Made by a program: the position numbers and the translations under genes. Below are positions 1 to 11,744 of a DNA stretch of 64,000 bases, piece after piece. Below the pieces are notes generated by a model, which ran no database searches, was not told the DNA's origin, and saw only the letters and a list, made by a program, of their open reading frames with translations. The stretch is from positions 1,638,537-1,702,536 of the forward strand of contig NW_002060955.1 of NCBI RefSeq assembly GCF_000150275.1. Reading direction: 5' to 3'. The DNA is from Trichoplax adhaerens (taxonomy: Eukaryota > Placozoa > Uniplacotomia > Trichoplacea > Trichoplacidae). The first letter of the stretch is position 1. Every line of letters starts with the position of its first letter.

Positions 1-203
1 ATGGATCATTGTAAATTATAGCATAAGCTATAATTCTACTCAATGGAACGATTATGGTGTCCTGGAAGTTAATAATTCCATAATGTCATTTACCCTACAC
101 AATTTAATCCCCTACACAACTTACAGAATTACGCTTAAAGCAGCTACAGTCGTTGGCTTTGGACCGGAAAGTCCAGGTTTAACTGTAACTACGCACCAAG
201 CAG
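1..203 (+). CDS. FN3 domain, partial exon
   Basis: C-terminal part of a fibronectin type III repeat reading from base 2. It keeps the family pattern seen in later exons: IPYTTYRI, then KAATVVGFGPESP, ending in a phase 1 donor (GCA G|gt). The first codon reads W where sister repeats have the G of NGII. The window edge prevents judging whether this is a substitution or a small deletion. Confidence 0.85.
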
Positions 204-3200
204 GTTAGATTACTCAATGATCATTATCTGAATTTAATTGAACTTAATATATTTTACCTTTCTATACTGATAAAGTAAAGTAGTTAGAATATTAAATTAT
301 GTAGTTATAGCGTATTCTCATGATGAAAGTTATTTTTTGATATGTTTCTTAATCAAATATAAAACAGTGCCAGGGTCGTATCCGCCCTACATAAATTCAT
401 CCACGTTATCCGATACCGCAATTAATGTTTCATGGCAGCCATTACCGCTAATGGATCGTAACGGAATCATTGTCTTATATCATGTTCAGTATCGTTCTCT
501 TCCATGGAATGATAACGGTGTAGTTCAAGTTGTTCCACCTAATACTACAACTGTATTAAATAATTTGATGCCTTACACAACCTACTATATCAGTGTTAAA
601 GCGGCTACGGTGATCGGATTTGGATTAGCTAGCCCAAATACCTCATCTATTACGTACCAAGCAGGTTTGATTTGACATAATGAGAAAATAGAAATATAAC
701 TTTTATTTGTACTTTGTTTCGATTTCCATAATTACATTCAAATCAATTGACTGATTTCTAGAACTAAAGAATATTCTCTTGTTTGTTTTGCTTTTAACTT
801 GTCGGAAAATATGAAATTCCATTATATTACAGCCCCGAGATCATATCCGAAAAATATAGTTTTATCAGTAACTTCGGCCACTACCATTGATATTTCGTGG
901 CTACCACCAGCCCCTTTTGATCGTAACGGCATTATTGTATCGTATATGATATATTATAACGCTACCCGATGGAATAGAAATAAAGTCATTACGGCAAATA
1001 GCCCTAGGACAGCGATAACACTAAACAATTTAGTACCTTATACTACTTACTACATCGGTATTAGAGCAGCAACTGTGATCGGATTCGGACCAGAAAGTCC
1101 ATCGAAATCATCTACAACTCACGAAGCAGGTTACATGCAAATTAATTTAAGTATTAAATTTAGCATAAAACCCCTACAGGCTCTCAATTTAAATCTTAAT
1201 ACTTATGAAGAGTTTTTACTTTTAATTGACAGTGCCTCTTTCATATCCGCAAAATGTTAAAGGCATTGCTAAATCCGCTACATCTGTTCTACTTTCTTGG
1301 CAGCCACTCCCTTCAATCCATCAAAATGGCATTATAATAATATATGCTATAAACTATAATTCTACTCGATGGAACGACAGCAGCAACATTCAAATGAATG
1401 CAACAGCAAGATCAAAATTAATAACTAATCTGATTCCCTTTACTACCTACAATTTTGTTATGAAAGCTAGTACTATCGTTGGATTTGGACCTGAAAGTCC
1501 AATTGTATCTGTAACGACAAATCAATCTGGTAACTTTGATTTTAGTGTTGTTAATACGTATGATGTTAATAAGATTATTTGTTTACATGTTTAATAAGAC
1601 ATCAAATAATAAATATATCATCTCCATATAGCACCTAGTAACAGTCCTCTTGTTCAATCGATTTCCCTTGTAAGCAATAATAGCATTCGAATTCAGTGGC
1701 AAGTATGTTCAAAATTTTAATTATCTGACTTAGTATACTGTTTGAGTTTATATATTAGCTTTGTACGATATTAAGCATATCACAATGTGCACGTTTTAAT
1801 AGGTTATCTCAGTAAGGGAACGCAATGGAATTATATTAGGATATCAGCTTGTTCTCAACAATACTAAATTTGGACTTGTTAGCAATCGTACCCTCTATCA
1901 AAATCAGACATTGCTGACTGGAAGATCAAGAAACTATACAGCATTCAACTTGAAATATTTTTCGCAATATAAAGTATCCATATATGCTTTTACCGTAGCC
2001 GGTATGAGCCCCGGTAGTAATGAGTTAACTATCCGCACTTTGCAATCAGGTACACTCATTGGTTTGTTATCTTTCAAACTTATTTCACTTCATTATTTCT
2101 TACTGGTAGTAAATAGTAAAGCTTATTTAGTCCGTTTTATTGCAAGTTCATTTCAAGAATATGTTGACAATAATGTTATTTAATCATGTAATGATGGCAA
2201 CTAACGAATTTTTGATAGTGCCCAGCGCTGCTCCTGTAGATGTAAGAATATCACCAACAGCCAACGGAGCGACTTCTGCTATAGTGGCATGGAGTATTCC
2301 TACATTATTTAATCAAAATGGTATAATAACTGGTTATCACATTAAATACTTTCCTCTAGATCAACTGCAAAATGAAACTGTAATCAGTTTAGGTAATATT
2401 ACGCAATATACACTACTAAATTTAAATCCTAAGCGCAACTACTCCATACAAGTAGCAGCAGCCACTTCAATCGGTATCGGTCCATATAGTGCAGCGACTA
2501 TTTATGAAACGCATGAAGCTGGTATGTCAATTATTATAACGAATTCTAAACCTAACTGAAAATAGCTTTATATCATTCTTTATTAGCGTAATATTTGATA
2601 ACAAACATAGCATTTTTGATTATCGAATCGAACAGTTGCTCCAAATGTTACTCAATCACCTCGAAGTAGTGTAGTAAAAGCTGGAACTGTTATTAGGCTA
2701 GAGTGTGCCGCTACTGGTGATCCTACTCCAACTACTAAATGGATTAAAGATAATCAACCAATCAGTACAGTTTATAATGTATTAACAAATCCCGGTTATG
2801 GTAGACTAATTGTCACAGATATTGGTACGGCAGATAATGGATCTTATTGGTGCCAATTTACTAATATTAAAGCTACTATAGTAACTGATGCAGCAATTAT
2901 AGCTGTGGAGGGTGAGTTGATGGTATTGAACTGATGGATTATATTATGTCTTTTTTTGAAAAGTTCAGTTATTCAAACTTCTTTGTTCAAACATTTCCTT
3001 AATAGACTCCAATACAACAGGATTCTGCATAGATGAAATAGTAAACAACATGCGATGGCCAAAAACTTATGGTGGACAAACTGCAATCGTTTCCTGCCCT
3101 TCACCAATTCAGGGTATTTTATATATTGCACTATAAATTTAAATTATCTAAAATTTTAGAATTACATTATTGAGTCACATTGTCAGGAGAACTGATCGTG

Positions 3201-6200
3201 ATCGGAGTTATTTTATTAATTATATTATTAATAATTTTATTCAATACAGGAAATGCTACACGTTTATGTACTGCTGGAATCAATAGAGCATCCACTTGGG
3301 AACAAATTGATACAACAGGATGTCAGTCACCAGCATTTGCGGCCGCGACCAGTTTGGTAATGATATACATATTTCTATGATATAATTTTATATTGATTAC
3401 TCAAGATAAAATTAAGTTGTTAAAAGCTGTATGCTAAATTCTTTTATTCACTTTCATTTTTGTATTGTTACCTAAATATCTTGAAATCATAATTATTATC
3501 CAGATAAATAAACTAGACTCAATTGGCCAGGGTGCAGCTAATGAGACCTTAACTGAATTGGAGACATTGTCTGCTAATAAGACTTTATATGGTGGCGATA
3601 TTATTAAGGCAATAGAAATCTTAACCAAAATTAATCGCGTTTCAACATGGGTCGACGCACCTTTGCTTACTGTAAGTTCTGTTTCTACTTCTCCAATGTT
3701 ATTCTACTTATACAGGTTATCTCTTTCTAAAAGTACGATGATATTGCAATTATACGTAATTTACTAACCTCATTAAATTAAATTAATATCCCGAAGATAG
3801 ATTTTATAAATAAAAATACTGCAATATTCATTTGCTATATTATATTTCGATAAATAGAATTATGTGAATGTTCACAGTAACCTACTAAATTCGGACAATA
3901 AGAATGCCTGGAAATATGCAAGCAAGGTATCTTTTGTGCAAAGCGATATATCGTTCTATGGAGATCAAAATAAGTTTAATCTTTTTTGAAGTTATTGCTT
4001 GGCTATGATTTTCTATGCTCTTTGAAATTAAATCAGCCGAAGAGAACATCAAAATTTTCAAATTTTATAGTTTTGTCTAGATATAAATGGTAATACAGTT
4101 TCGGTGATGGATAATTTGGAAGAATTTGCAAGTAAAATGAATGACACTTCGAATAACAAGACAATTACAATACTATCTAATAACATAGGTAATAAAACTT
4201 ATCGCTATTAACTTATTTCGTATAATATAGTGACTGTCTCTTAGAATATATTTTATTATATTGGATATTTTTATGTTGTACGGTATTATTTGTTTGTTAA
4301 TAAATACCTGTTATTTAACTATACTAATATTATAATAATTAATTTAAAATTTGGTATCGTAGTACACATCTTAGACTGATTCACAGTCGCTTGATAGCAA
4401 CAAACATGCGCTTAGCTACTTTTCTTTCTGCAATACTTTTGATTGTAGCCATCAACATACGGAAATTGAATACTTTCGATAGCAATTCTTCCAACATTAT
4501 CTATGTGGATGATAAAAACCTAGGAACAAACATGCAAATGATAGTGCCGGGAAAAACTGTTCAAAATCATCAGTGTGAGCATTGTATATGATATATTTTC
4601 CATGAATAATTAAACGGAATTGAAAACAGATAAATTTATGGATATTTAGATAATTTAGACTTCTATTTAAGAAGTAATTTTTATCCCTTACATCTTCAGT
4701 TCAAAAGCAAGTAATTGTTATATATAAAACTCTTGGTAATTTGATTCCGGCAAATCTACATAGAGATAGGTAATGCTTAGATAATTGTCTCAGCCATCAT
4801 GATGTCATCTTATGATATCTGTCATTTCGAGCGTATCATAATTACAGCAATTAAATCAATTCAATCGCTTTTTTTGTTTCCAATGATAGGAATGCGACCA
4901 GTACTGGTGTGAATAGTGTCAATTCACATATTATTTCAACTTCTATGTATCCTAATGCAGCCAAAAATTTATCTCATCCATTGCAGATCACCTTTGTAAA
5001 TAAAAATGTATGTTAACGAGCTTTCTAAATATTATCTCAGATATTCGATTTCTATCAAATATTAAATTTTCGTAGACTGGAATAATGGTAGAGAAATTAA
5101 CATAGCTTTATATATTAATATGTTACGATATTAACTTGAAATAATTTTTAGGTAAATTAAGTTATTTTATAAATTTTATTACAGGCCATCAATTCAAATA
5201 ATAATTATGTTGAAATCTCCTGCACGTTTTGGCAATCTAAATCTGGGTAAATTCTAATATTTTTTCATTGTTAATCTTGTTATCTTCAACTATATCTAAA
5301 TTTAAAAGTAGTTTTCTTCATCTTATGATTAATAACTATTTCTAACGTATAGCTGCGTATGAAGGCTACATACAGTATACTTATGGTTATAATCAATAAT
5401 ATATTAGTAAACATATTTATAATCAGTTTTGTCGTCACCGCAATTTATTAAAGAATCAATTATTTGAGGCTTAAGCAATTATTGCAGTTAAGATGTAAAC
5501 CCATTAATACGAAAATAATAATTTGTATAAAAACAAGGAGGAATATGAAAGTCAAATTTTGGCGTAGTGTGTAATTTAACGAATTTTACTTACGAAATTA
5601 ACGGTAAAATGTTGTTAATTCTTGATCAACAGTCTATGCGGATGGTCTACATCTGGATGTTGGAAAGATTTAAAGTCTAATTCAACGCATACTATTTGCT
5701 ATTGTAACCATACTACTACATTCGGAACCATTCTTACTCACTTACCTGTAAGTGATTCTTAACTATCAAGTTCAAATAATTCGGTTACATGATACCAATA
5801 TGCAGTCTTAATTTAAGCGAGACTGCTGTCTAGTACAACTAACGTAAACGAACGTTTAATCACCTTATTACGATTTATCCACAATAACAATTGATACCAA
5901 ACATGATACAGATACTGCGGCCTACCCAGAATAATAAATAATCTTAACTAAGTTAAATGTATAAATCAGGATACCATAGAATTTATGCTATTTAACGTAT
6001 TGAAATTAACTTAATCATTTACTCAAAGCTGAATACATCCCATTTATAAAAATACTGTTGATTATTAGTAAATTACAAGAAACACGTTTCCAGCGTTACT
6101 ATTATATAAACATTCATAGCATGCACACATAAGCTTAAATAAATATAAAACATTAATTTAATACAAAAAGGATCTTAAAGTTTATTACTATTCTTTAATA

Positions 6201-9200
6201 TTAATTTTAATCTCCGTACTCACTGAGTGTTACGGTTTCATTAACTTACTGATCTGATTTTCCATTCAATAATAGCAAGATAAAATTAAACTGGAAGTTA
6301 TTATTTATATTGGTTGTGGCTTGGCTAGCTTCTTACTTGCCCTAACTATCGCAATTAATATTATTTATTGGAGGTACGGTATCTACGTTGATATTTTAAT
6401 ATAATAGCTTTAAACGGCAATATATGATTCATCTACCTGAATGTTAATTAAATTAACTCGTTTGGTTTTAATTTTACAATATTGATTCTGAAGGGATCAT
6501 CTGAAATTTTTCTTGCAGTTGATATACGAATACTAACATACTTATAGTGTAAAATGTCATAAAATGTCCATTCATTTGGATAAACTTATACATTAGACTT
6601 TATTTTAATTTTAGCGAACTTGAGCATTATAAGAAAAAACTCTACATCAATTCGGAATATAATTATATGTATATATATATATAAACTTAAAACTAACTTC
6701 TATCTATTAAATATAAAATTTACTCTTATTTCGATGACTTTAATTCTTGGAAATTAATTAGACGAACTCCTAAAATTCTCGGCATCATCAACGTTAGTAT
6801 GTTCATCTGCATACTTATTGCCAATATCATTGTCATTTTTGGATTAATAGAGACAGAGTCAAAGGTTTGATCTCATATAATATATAATTTTAATAAATTG
6901 TAGTGCAAAATATCATGTAATGGTAAATGTATATTTCACAGTTAACATTACACATAAAAATTAATTAATCCTTTGATATATAAATGTATTCTTATATCTT
7001 AAATATAACTTAACCGCAATATGTACTCGTTTAATGTACTCTCTATGTAATAATACATGTAGCTACGATGTACCATCGTGGCAACGATCCTACACTATGT
7101 GTTGCTTGCAGCCTTTGCTTGGATGCTCTGTCACAGTTTCTACCTATTTAGTTCATTGACCAGCAAAGATGGTAACGGCAAATATTGCAAAAGCTTTATA
7201 TTTGCTGCTTTCAGTAAGTACGCTACTAATTAAGTGAAGTAGTCTATCTGATATAAGGTACTGCTCACAAAATCATGAAATAATTTGTAACATAATTATT
7301 ATTGCAGATGAAATTTAGTAACTGATTTTAATTTTCACTCCTACACTACTCAATATGGTAATCTATGGGTAAAAAATAGATGATGTACAATTAAGGATTT
7401 TACTTATTGTGGATGTTATAGTTTTAGCTTTAGCTATTGCCATTGTAACCGCTGCTGTTGCCATTAACGGGATGGGAATGCAAAACTATATACAAAATAA
7501 TTCGTAAGTGAAATACCTATCAGATAAATACTATGGTATCATTAACATCAGCTTTTATCAAATATACGGTGTAGTAGGCCTTAGTGAGCACCAAGGGGGT
7601 GTATTAAGTTAATACTTCCTGCAATTGCCATTAATTGTTCTTTTCATCTATTGTAACGAGCTCACACGAACCTTCTCTTTATAAACTGAAATAAAGCTAA
7701 CATTTATCTTAAATTAGTGTAGCCTAACTTTATTATGAGTTACGGCAGTATAGAGTAAGATATAGTAAATCTTTGATCACTTTAGCAAGCCATGATTTGA
7801 AGTTCTTGGTGATACAAATGCAATAAACTTAAATTTAGAATCTTTGAAAAATTAAGCTGATCATTTTATTTGTTATAGGTGCTGGTTAAGAACTAATCCG
7901 CAAATTGTTTTGGTCTTCGTCATTTCTGCGCTGTCGATGACATCGGTAAACAGTGCCGTGCCATAAGATGCATTACTTTTACACTGACATTGTCCGCTAT
8001 TTTCTTTTTATTAGTAATTTATATGTTCGTAATTGATAACACGAAAGATTTTTCTATCTACATTTGACTTTAACCGGTAACACAATACATCTAACTATTT
8101 GCCTATCGATAAGCAATATTTTTTTAATGCCATTATTTTCTACTACGGAAAATGAGTCGTTATGCGCTATTGCACCGTGAGCATCAGCATATTATCGAAG
8201 ATAGATAATAAATCTATTCATTGATTAGTATAGAGACAAACTTTAATTATGTAAAAGTTCTGTAATCTACCGGTATCTCGCAATTTTAAATTACTGAAAT
8301 ATTTTCGCGAAAAGATTAGCTAGAACGCGAAAAACTTCATCAATTAAACTTCCGTACTTAAAATACGCATTTAAAACTATAATTTATTGATGTTCTGTCT
8401 AAGCGTTATTTAAGTAGAACCGTTAAAATTTTCTTTCGATTCATGCAAAATAACACCCAGTTGTTCACTTGATAAATAATAATTTTAAAGCAATATAAAG
8501 TATTAGAATGTAAAATTTGACTGAAGTTACTTTTATAGGTTAGTGCCATACTAATTGTACTAGGCTACAAGAATTTAAGACAGACAAGAAGTATAAAATT
8601 ACATACCGAAAATGACGTGCCCTATTTAATGAAGTAAAATAAGATTGCAATATCCTATTCTGTAATTGCATTTCCGTTTAAAAGTGATCAAGATGTAGCA
8701 CTGTAATAAACTATCAACAAAATTTTGTGTTAAAAATTTTAGGAGTTTTTTGCCAGCGGCCTTAATTCTCATGCTATTACTTGTTATTGACTGGACGCTG
8801 TTTGTATTATTTGTTGCCATCGGTAATGTTGTACTGCAATATCTTTTCGCCGTAATCAACTTTTTGCAGGTAAATGTGTAGCATTCTTAGTTATTGTATA
8901 CGGTTTGCAGTTTTTGATATTATCATTAACATATTTAAATAAGAATTAGAATTTGGGGACTTTTTCGATTTGATTTAATTATTTCTATTTACATCTTCTA
9001 CCTATTGCTCGTTTATATTTATTTTTACATGCAATGTTCGAATTATGATTTGAAGAGACTACATACAATTCTGTTACTATTTGTCTATATTGTAACTAGG
9101 AGGTCTAATTAAATTTTATTACTGAAAAAATTCAATTTATTACTAGGCACTATATATATTTGCCTTTTATGGACTTAAGCAAATTATGTGCGGTAATATC

Positions 9201-9290
9201 GATCAGGTAGGCAATCATGCTCTCAATAATCTAAATATGTGTTACAATTACATATATTTGAAAGTTGTAGGCATGAGTAATCATAAGTAA
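1..9290 (+). CDS. Adhesion GPCR A, 3' part (FN3-Ig-HormR-GAIN-GPS-7TM)
   Basis: This is a cell-surface adhesion receptor whose 5' end lies outside the window. Exons read as 1-203, 368-664, 833-1129, 1233-1529, 1632-1702, 1803-2049, 2219-2521, 2636-2911, 3006-3113, 3250-3356, 3504-3671, 3858-3926, 4071-4188, 4449-4574, 4700-4769, 4890-5007, 5185-5246, 5633-5747, 6276-6373, 6615-6668, 6762-6864, 7063-7213, 7422-7503, 7879-7945, 8539-8633, 8743-8869 and 9147-9290, about 1300 residues. Every junction keeps frame with GT-AG introns. The order FN3, Ig, hormone-receptor-like cysteine module, GAIN, GPS, seven helices is diagnostic for family B2 receptors, which are normally self-cleaved at the GPS and signal through a tethered agonist. 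The ligand cannot be told from sequence. The cytoplasmic tail is very short. The same exon plan recurs in receptor B at the right of the window, which strongly supports the model. Confidence 0.9.
368..664 (+). CDS. FN3 domain exon, 297 bases
   Basis: A whole FN3 repeat in one symmetric phase 1-1 exon, starting VPGSYPPY. It shows the core VSWQPLP tryptophan, the DRNGIIVLY turn and the MPYTTYYISVKAAT strand. It lies in the extracellular stalk. Confidence 0.9.
833..1129 (+). CDS. FN3 domain exon, 297 bases
   Basis: Second complete FN3 repeat, same length and phase as its neighbours. Landmarks are DISWLPPAP, DRNGIIVSY and VPYTTYYIGIRAATV. The acceptor is ttacag at 827-832. The reading frame is open upstream of it, so a simple ORF call would place the start wrongly at 799. 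Confidence 0.9.
1233..1529 (+). CDS. FN3 domain exon, 297 bases
   Basis: Third complete FN3 repeat, with LLSWQPLPS, HQNGIIIIY and IPFTTYNFVMKAST. Asn-X-Ser/Thr sequons (NST, NDS) fit an extracellular position. Confidence 0.9.
1632..2049 (+). CDS. FN3 domain split over two exons (71 + 247 bases)
   Basis: Exons 1632-1702 and 1803-2049 together make one FN3. The intron falls right after the core tryptophan (IQWQ). The second half begins VISVRERNGIILGY and ends TIRTLQS. Receptor B has the same split with identical exon lengths (71 and 247), so this intron predates their duplication. Confidence 0.85.
2219..2521 (+). CDS. FN3 domain exon, 303 bases
   Basis: Last FN3 before the Ig domain. Landmarks are VPSAAPVDVR, IVAWSIP, NQNGIITGY and the AAATSIGIGPYS strand. 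It corresponds to the exon at 58315-58623 of receptor B. Confidence 0.88.
2636..2911 (+). CDS. Ig-like domain exon, 276 bases
   Basis: Immunoglobulin-like domain in a single exon, without an internal start codon, so it is easy to miss. It has the first cysteine in RLECAATGDP, the core tryptophan in TKWIKDN, and the DNGSYWCQFTN motif carrying the second cysteine. It is equal in length to the partner Ig exon at 58705-58980. Confidence 0.88.
3006..3356 (+). CDS. Hormone-receptor-like cysteine module (2 exons)
   Basis: Exons 3006-3113 and 3250-3356. The pattern GFCIDEI, MRWPKTYGGQTA, SCPSPIQGNATRLC, then W and a final cysteine in TTGCQS matches the HormR/HRM domain that precedes GAIN in many adhesion receptors. 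Exon lengths of 108 and 107 bases equal those of receptor B. Confidence 0.75.
3504..5007 (+). CDS. GAIN domain (6 exons)
   Basis: Exons 3504-3671, 3858-3926, 4071-4188, 4449-4574, 4700-4769 and 4890-5007. Helical subdomain A is recognisable from NKTLYGGDIIKAIEIL and from SNLLNSDNKNAWKYA, a version of the family's NNLL-x-AW helix. Subdomain B shows VIVIYKTLGNLIP. Acceptors at 3858 and 4071 were chosen because the nearer AGs give immediate stops and because receptor B uses the equivalent sites. The fold drives self-cleavage at the GPS that follows. Confidence 0.85.
5185..5747 (+). CDS. GPS motif (2 exons, 62 + 115 bases)
   Basis: GPCR proteolysis site. The first exon carries EISCTFWQSKSG. The second carries CGWSTSGCW and then HTICYCNHTTTFGTIL. 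The canonical W and cysteine pattern is intact, and the cleavage site reads H-T-T instead of the usual H-L-T/S. Cleavage would fall between the two threonines, leaving a T-F-G tethered-agonist start. Confidence 0.88.
6276..7213 (+). CDS. Transmembrane helices 1-3 (4 exons)
   Basis: Exons 6276-6373, 6615-6668, 6762-6864 and 7063-7213. TM1 is VIIYIGCGLASFLLALTI. A charged first intracellular loop (EHYKKKLYINS) follows, then TM2 with GIINVSMFICILIANI. TM3 starts with the conserved cysteine in RCTIVATILHYVLLAAFAW. These exons were joined by phase and hydrophobicity. Confidence 0.82.
7422..9290 (+). CDS. Transmembrane helices 4-7 and short tail (5 exons)
   Basis: Exons 7422-7503, 7879-7945, 8539-8633, 8743-8869 and 9147-9290. 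TM4 lacks the usual W-G-x-P start. The conserved CWL of extracellular loop 2 spans the 7503/7879 junction. Loop 3 is basic (YKNLRQTRSIK). TM6 includes LVIDWTLFVLF, and TM7 includes QYLFAVINFLQ then ALYIFAFYGLK. After the last clear residues (CGNIDQ, to 9206) the frame stays open to a TAA at 9288-9290. A donor at 9207 joined to an acceptor at 9466 would give a different 12-residue end. I prefer the unspliced end because a polyadenylation signal follows. Confidence 0.78.
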
Positions 9291-9378
9291 TATTCTCTCT
9301 AGAAAATTTCTAAAGTGTTTGTTTATTAGCTGATGATCTATACTTCACGACCGAATATTACTATAAACTGAATTTTAG

Positions 9379-9384
9379 AATAAA
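9379..9384 (+). terminator. Candidate polyadenylation signal for receptor A
   Basis: AATAAA about 90 bases after the TAA at 9288-9290. In AT-rich DNA such hexamers are common, so this is only supporting evidence for the proposed gene end. Confidence 0.4.
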
Positions 9385-10869
9385 ATATTGAATTAAAAGA
9401 TTAAATTGACAGCAATGAATAACAAAACTATTAGATTATAAAATGAACTGAATCTCTACTTTGTAGATCCTAACTAATAATCAATATTATATTACTGTAT
9501 CATGATCAACCTAGGATCAATCAAAAGCGAGCGAATTGGAATTGACAAGCATCAATAAGCAAAAACCAAAAAAATAATAAGTATTTAGTTTATCTGCGTT
9601 AAGGATGAATTATTTAAATACTGAATTATTAATCGATCTAGTTTTTAATTTTATCGTACATTCTTCGCTGGGTAAATTAGGATTGTTAAATATCAAATTC
9701 AAAAATTTACTAGAGTAGTTTTAATCTTCCGCTGATGCATTCTCTACAATTTTGATATGTCTGGATACCATATTTACAATTTAAATTTATTTTAAATATG
9801 AATGGAACTACTGAGGATTTTCGGTTTTTGCTAGTATAGAATCTAATACAGTAGTATTATTATACTCATGCTTAATCTCTAACAAGCTATGACTAGAAAA
9901 GGTGTACCGATTAGTACGCATAAGCTAATCGTTCCAAGTAAATAGACACGTAAAACATTGCAGAAAAATGAAAAAGTTATATATTTTAACCGATCTTTAC
10001 TTCTAACTTGTTGGCTTGTGAATTAAAGTTGGTATTTTTACTTAGGTACTCATACGTATATTAAACATAAAGATAGAAAATTTTAATTGTATAGTTTGGC
10101 ATTTCAAATTGATTAACTATCAATTATCATTTAAATTTACAGTAATGCATAATTATTTCAATAGACTATCTGTTCTGGCATATCGGTGATGATTTATGAC
10201 TATATTACTAATTTGATAAAAATTGTAGAATAAAATCTTAAATATTATTTGGAGATCCTTTAATTCCTGTTTACGTAAAATCCAAAGATAGTTCATTCCA
10301 CTGCAATAATAGTAACATAGTAACTTAACCATCAATTTGCAGTATAGGATTGATCGTAACTTTTATCACTTATTACTTTGTCTTCAGCTGTATAGCGGAA
10401 AAGTAAAAACAATAACAACAAAGCTCGACATCCTGGCTCCAGTAGCTTTATTCCAAGATATCTATAGTAGTAGAGTTGTTTGCATAGGATTCAAGTACTG
10501 GCAACAAATAAGTAATTGATAATTACAATCATTCATTCAGTGTAGTAAATGAACCAGTTTTTGACTCTATTAGCAATACTATTATTTGCATGTCTGACTA
10601 TATCGTATGCTCTTGGATATCTAGTCCAGAATCATTGAGTACAACTGTATAACAAGTCTACATCAAACGTCAAATTTGTAATGCATCCATTCAATGAAGT
10701 ATAGGAAACAATGAAAATGACATTAATGTAAACTACTATGTTTGCATTATTTTATCGGTGGCTTTCTGATAAGAGTGCAATTATGCAATTTGTAGGTTTC
10801 AAAACCTTTTCCATACTTTACATCAGACACGTAGTGCATCCTGTCAGTACGAAGAGCAGGCTAATAGAC
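9385..10869. other. Intergenic, no recognisable gene
   Basis: AT-rich sequence. Only short open frames of about 60 codons occur (10153-10335 minus, 10337-10519 plus), which is what chance gives at this base composition. No repeat, RNA gene or family signature was seen. Confidence 0.5.
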
Positions 10870-11650
10870 GCGAATCAAATACAATTTGTATCATTTTATG
10901 CTGTTGATCTTTGCGACTTTACTCTAGCCTTGGACAATATTTTCGAGTCGGACAACACGATGCATAATCCGTAATCTATGAAGTAACATTTTATTATCGT
11001 AAAGTATTGGAGAAATAAGTAGAGTAAAACTGCGGAATATGTTATTCGATTAGACAAGCAATTCTAAAGTGCATCACTATTTTATAGTATGCCATATCTT
11101 TGCCGGCTAGTATTACACCAAAAAAGTACGTTGATCAACTACAACACGCTATAAAGATAATTGATCAATGCTAGCTCTAACTATAGCTATCTTATATAGC
11201 CGAACGTCTAACAGGATGAAAATCATTCGCTAGGAAATACTGATAAAACTGCGCTGTGAAAAGTGAATAAAGATTCACTGCATCCCATTCTTATTGTCCT
11301 ACTGCTATATACAGTAGAGCCAGCTTGTACATACTGTATTACTTGACTATATCAATTGTAATAATATTAATAGGTATCCAATAGTAGTTGTTCATACCTT
11401 CTTGATACTGCAACATTATCAAACATTGTTCTGTTAAAGTTATCAAGCTACCTTACTATACCTATGTTATTATCTATTGCAAATTGAACAATTTTATTAT
11501 GTTGCAATTGTGAAGTAAAACTGTGCGGCTGCAGTGATCCGCATCGGTAACAATGTGCGGTTAATTTATGTATAGAGGTGTTAATTGGTAAGGTGCTTTT
11601 ATGCTTAACCTTCAAATCACGTACATAATTTGCCCTGATTAATGAATATA
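10870..11650. repeat. Segmental duplication, copy 1
   Basis: Colinear with 15130-16030. Shared blocks include ACTTTACTCTAGCC (10918 against 15179), the stretch around GGAAATACTG at 11237 (against GGAAATGCTG), TATTGTCCTACTGC at 11296 (against AGTTGTCTTCCTGC), and a run from about 11510 to 11640. Divergence is high with small indels, so the duplication is old. In this copy the position matching the start codon of copy 2 is lost. Confidence 0.55.
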
Positions 11651-11744
11651 TACCGTAATTATCCCTTACTTTGTATATATGCGTAAAGATAAGTTAAACA
11701 TTGTTTTCAGGTGTCGATATTTTTTACTTTATGACACGAACCCC

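Noticed and set aside
6661-6690. Short AT dinucleotide run
   Set aside because: A few repeats only, within an AT-rich intron next to the donor at 6669; nothing notable.
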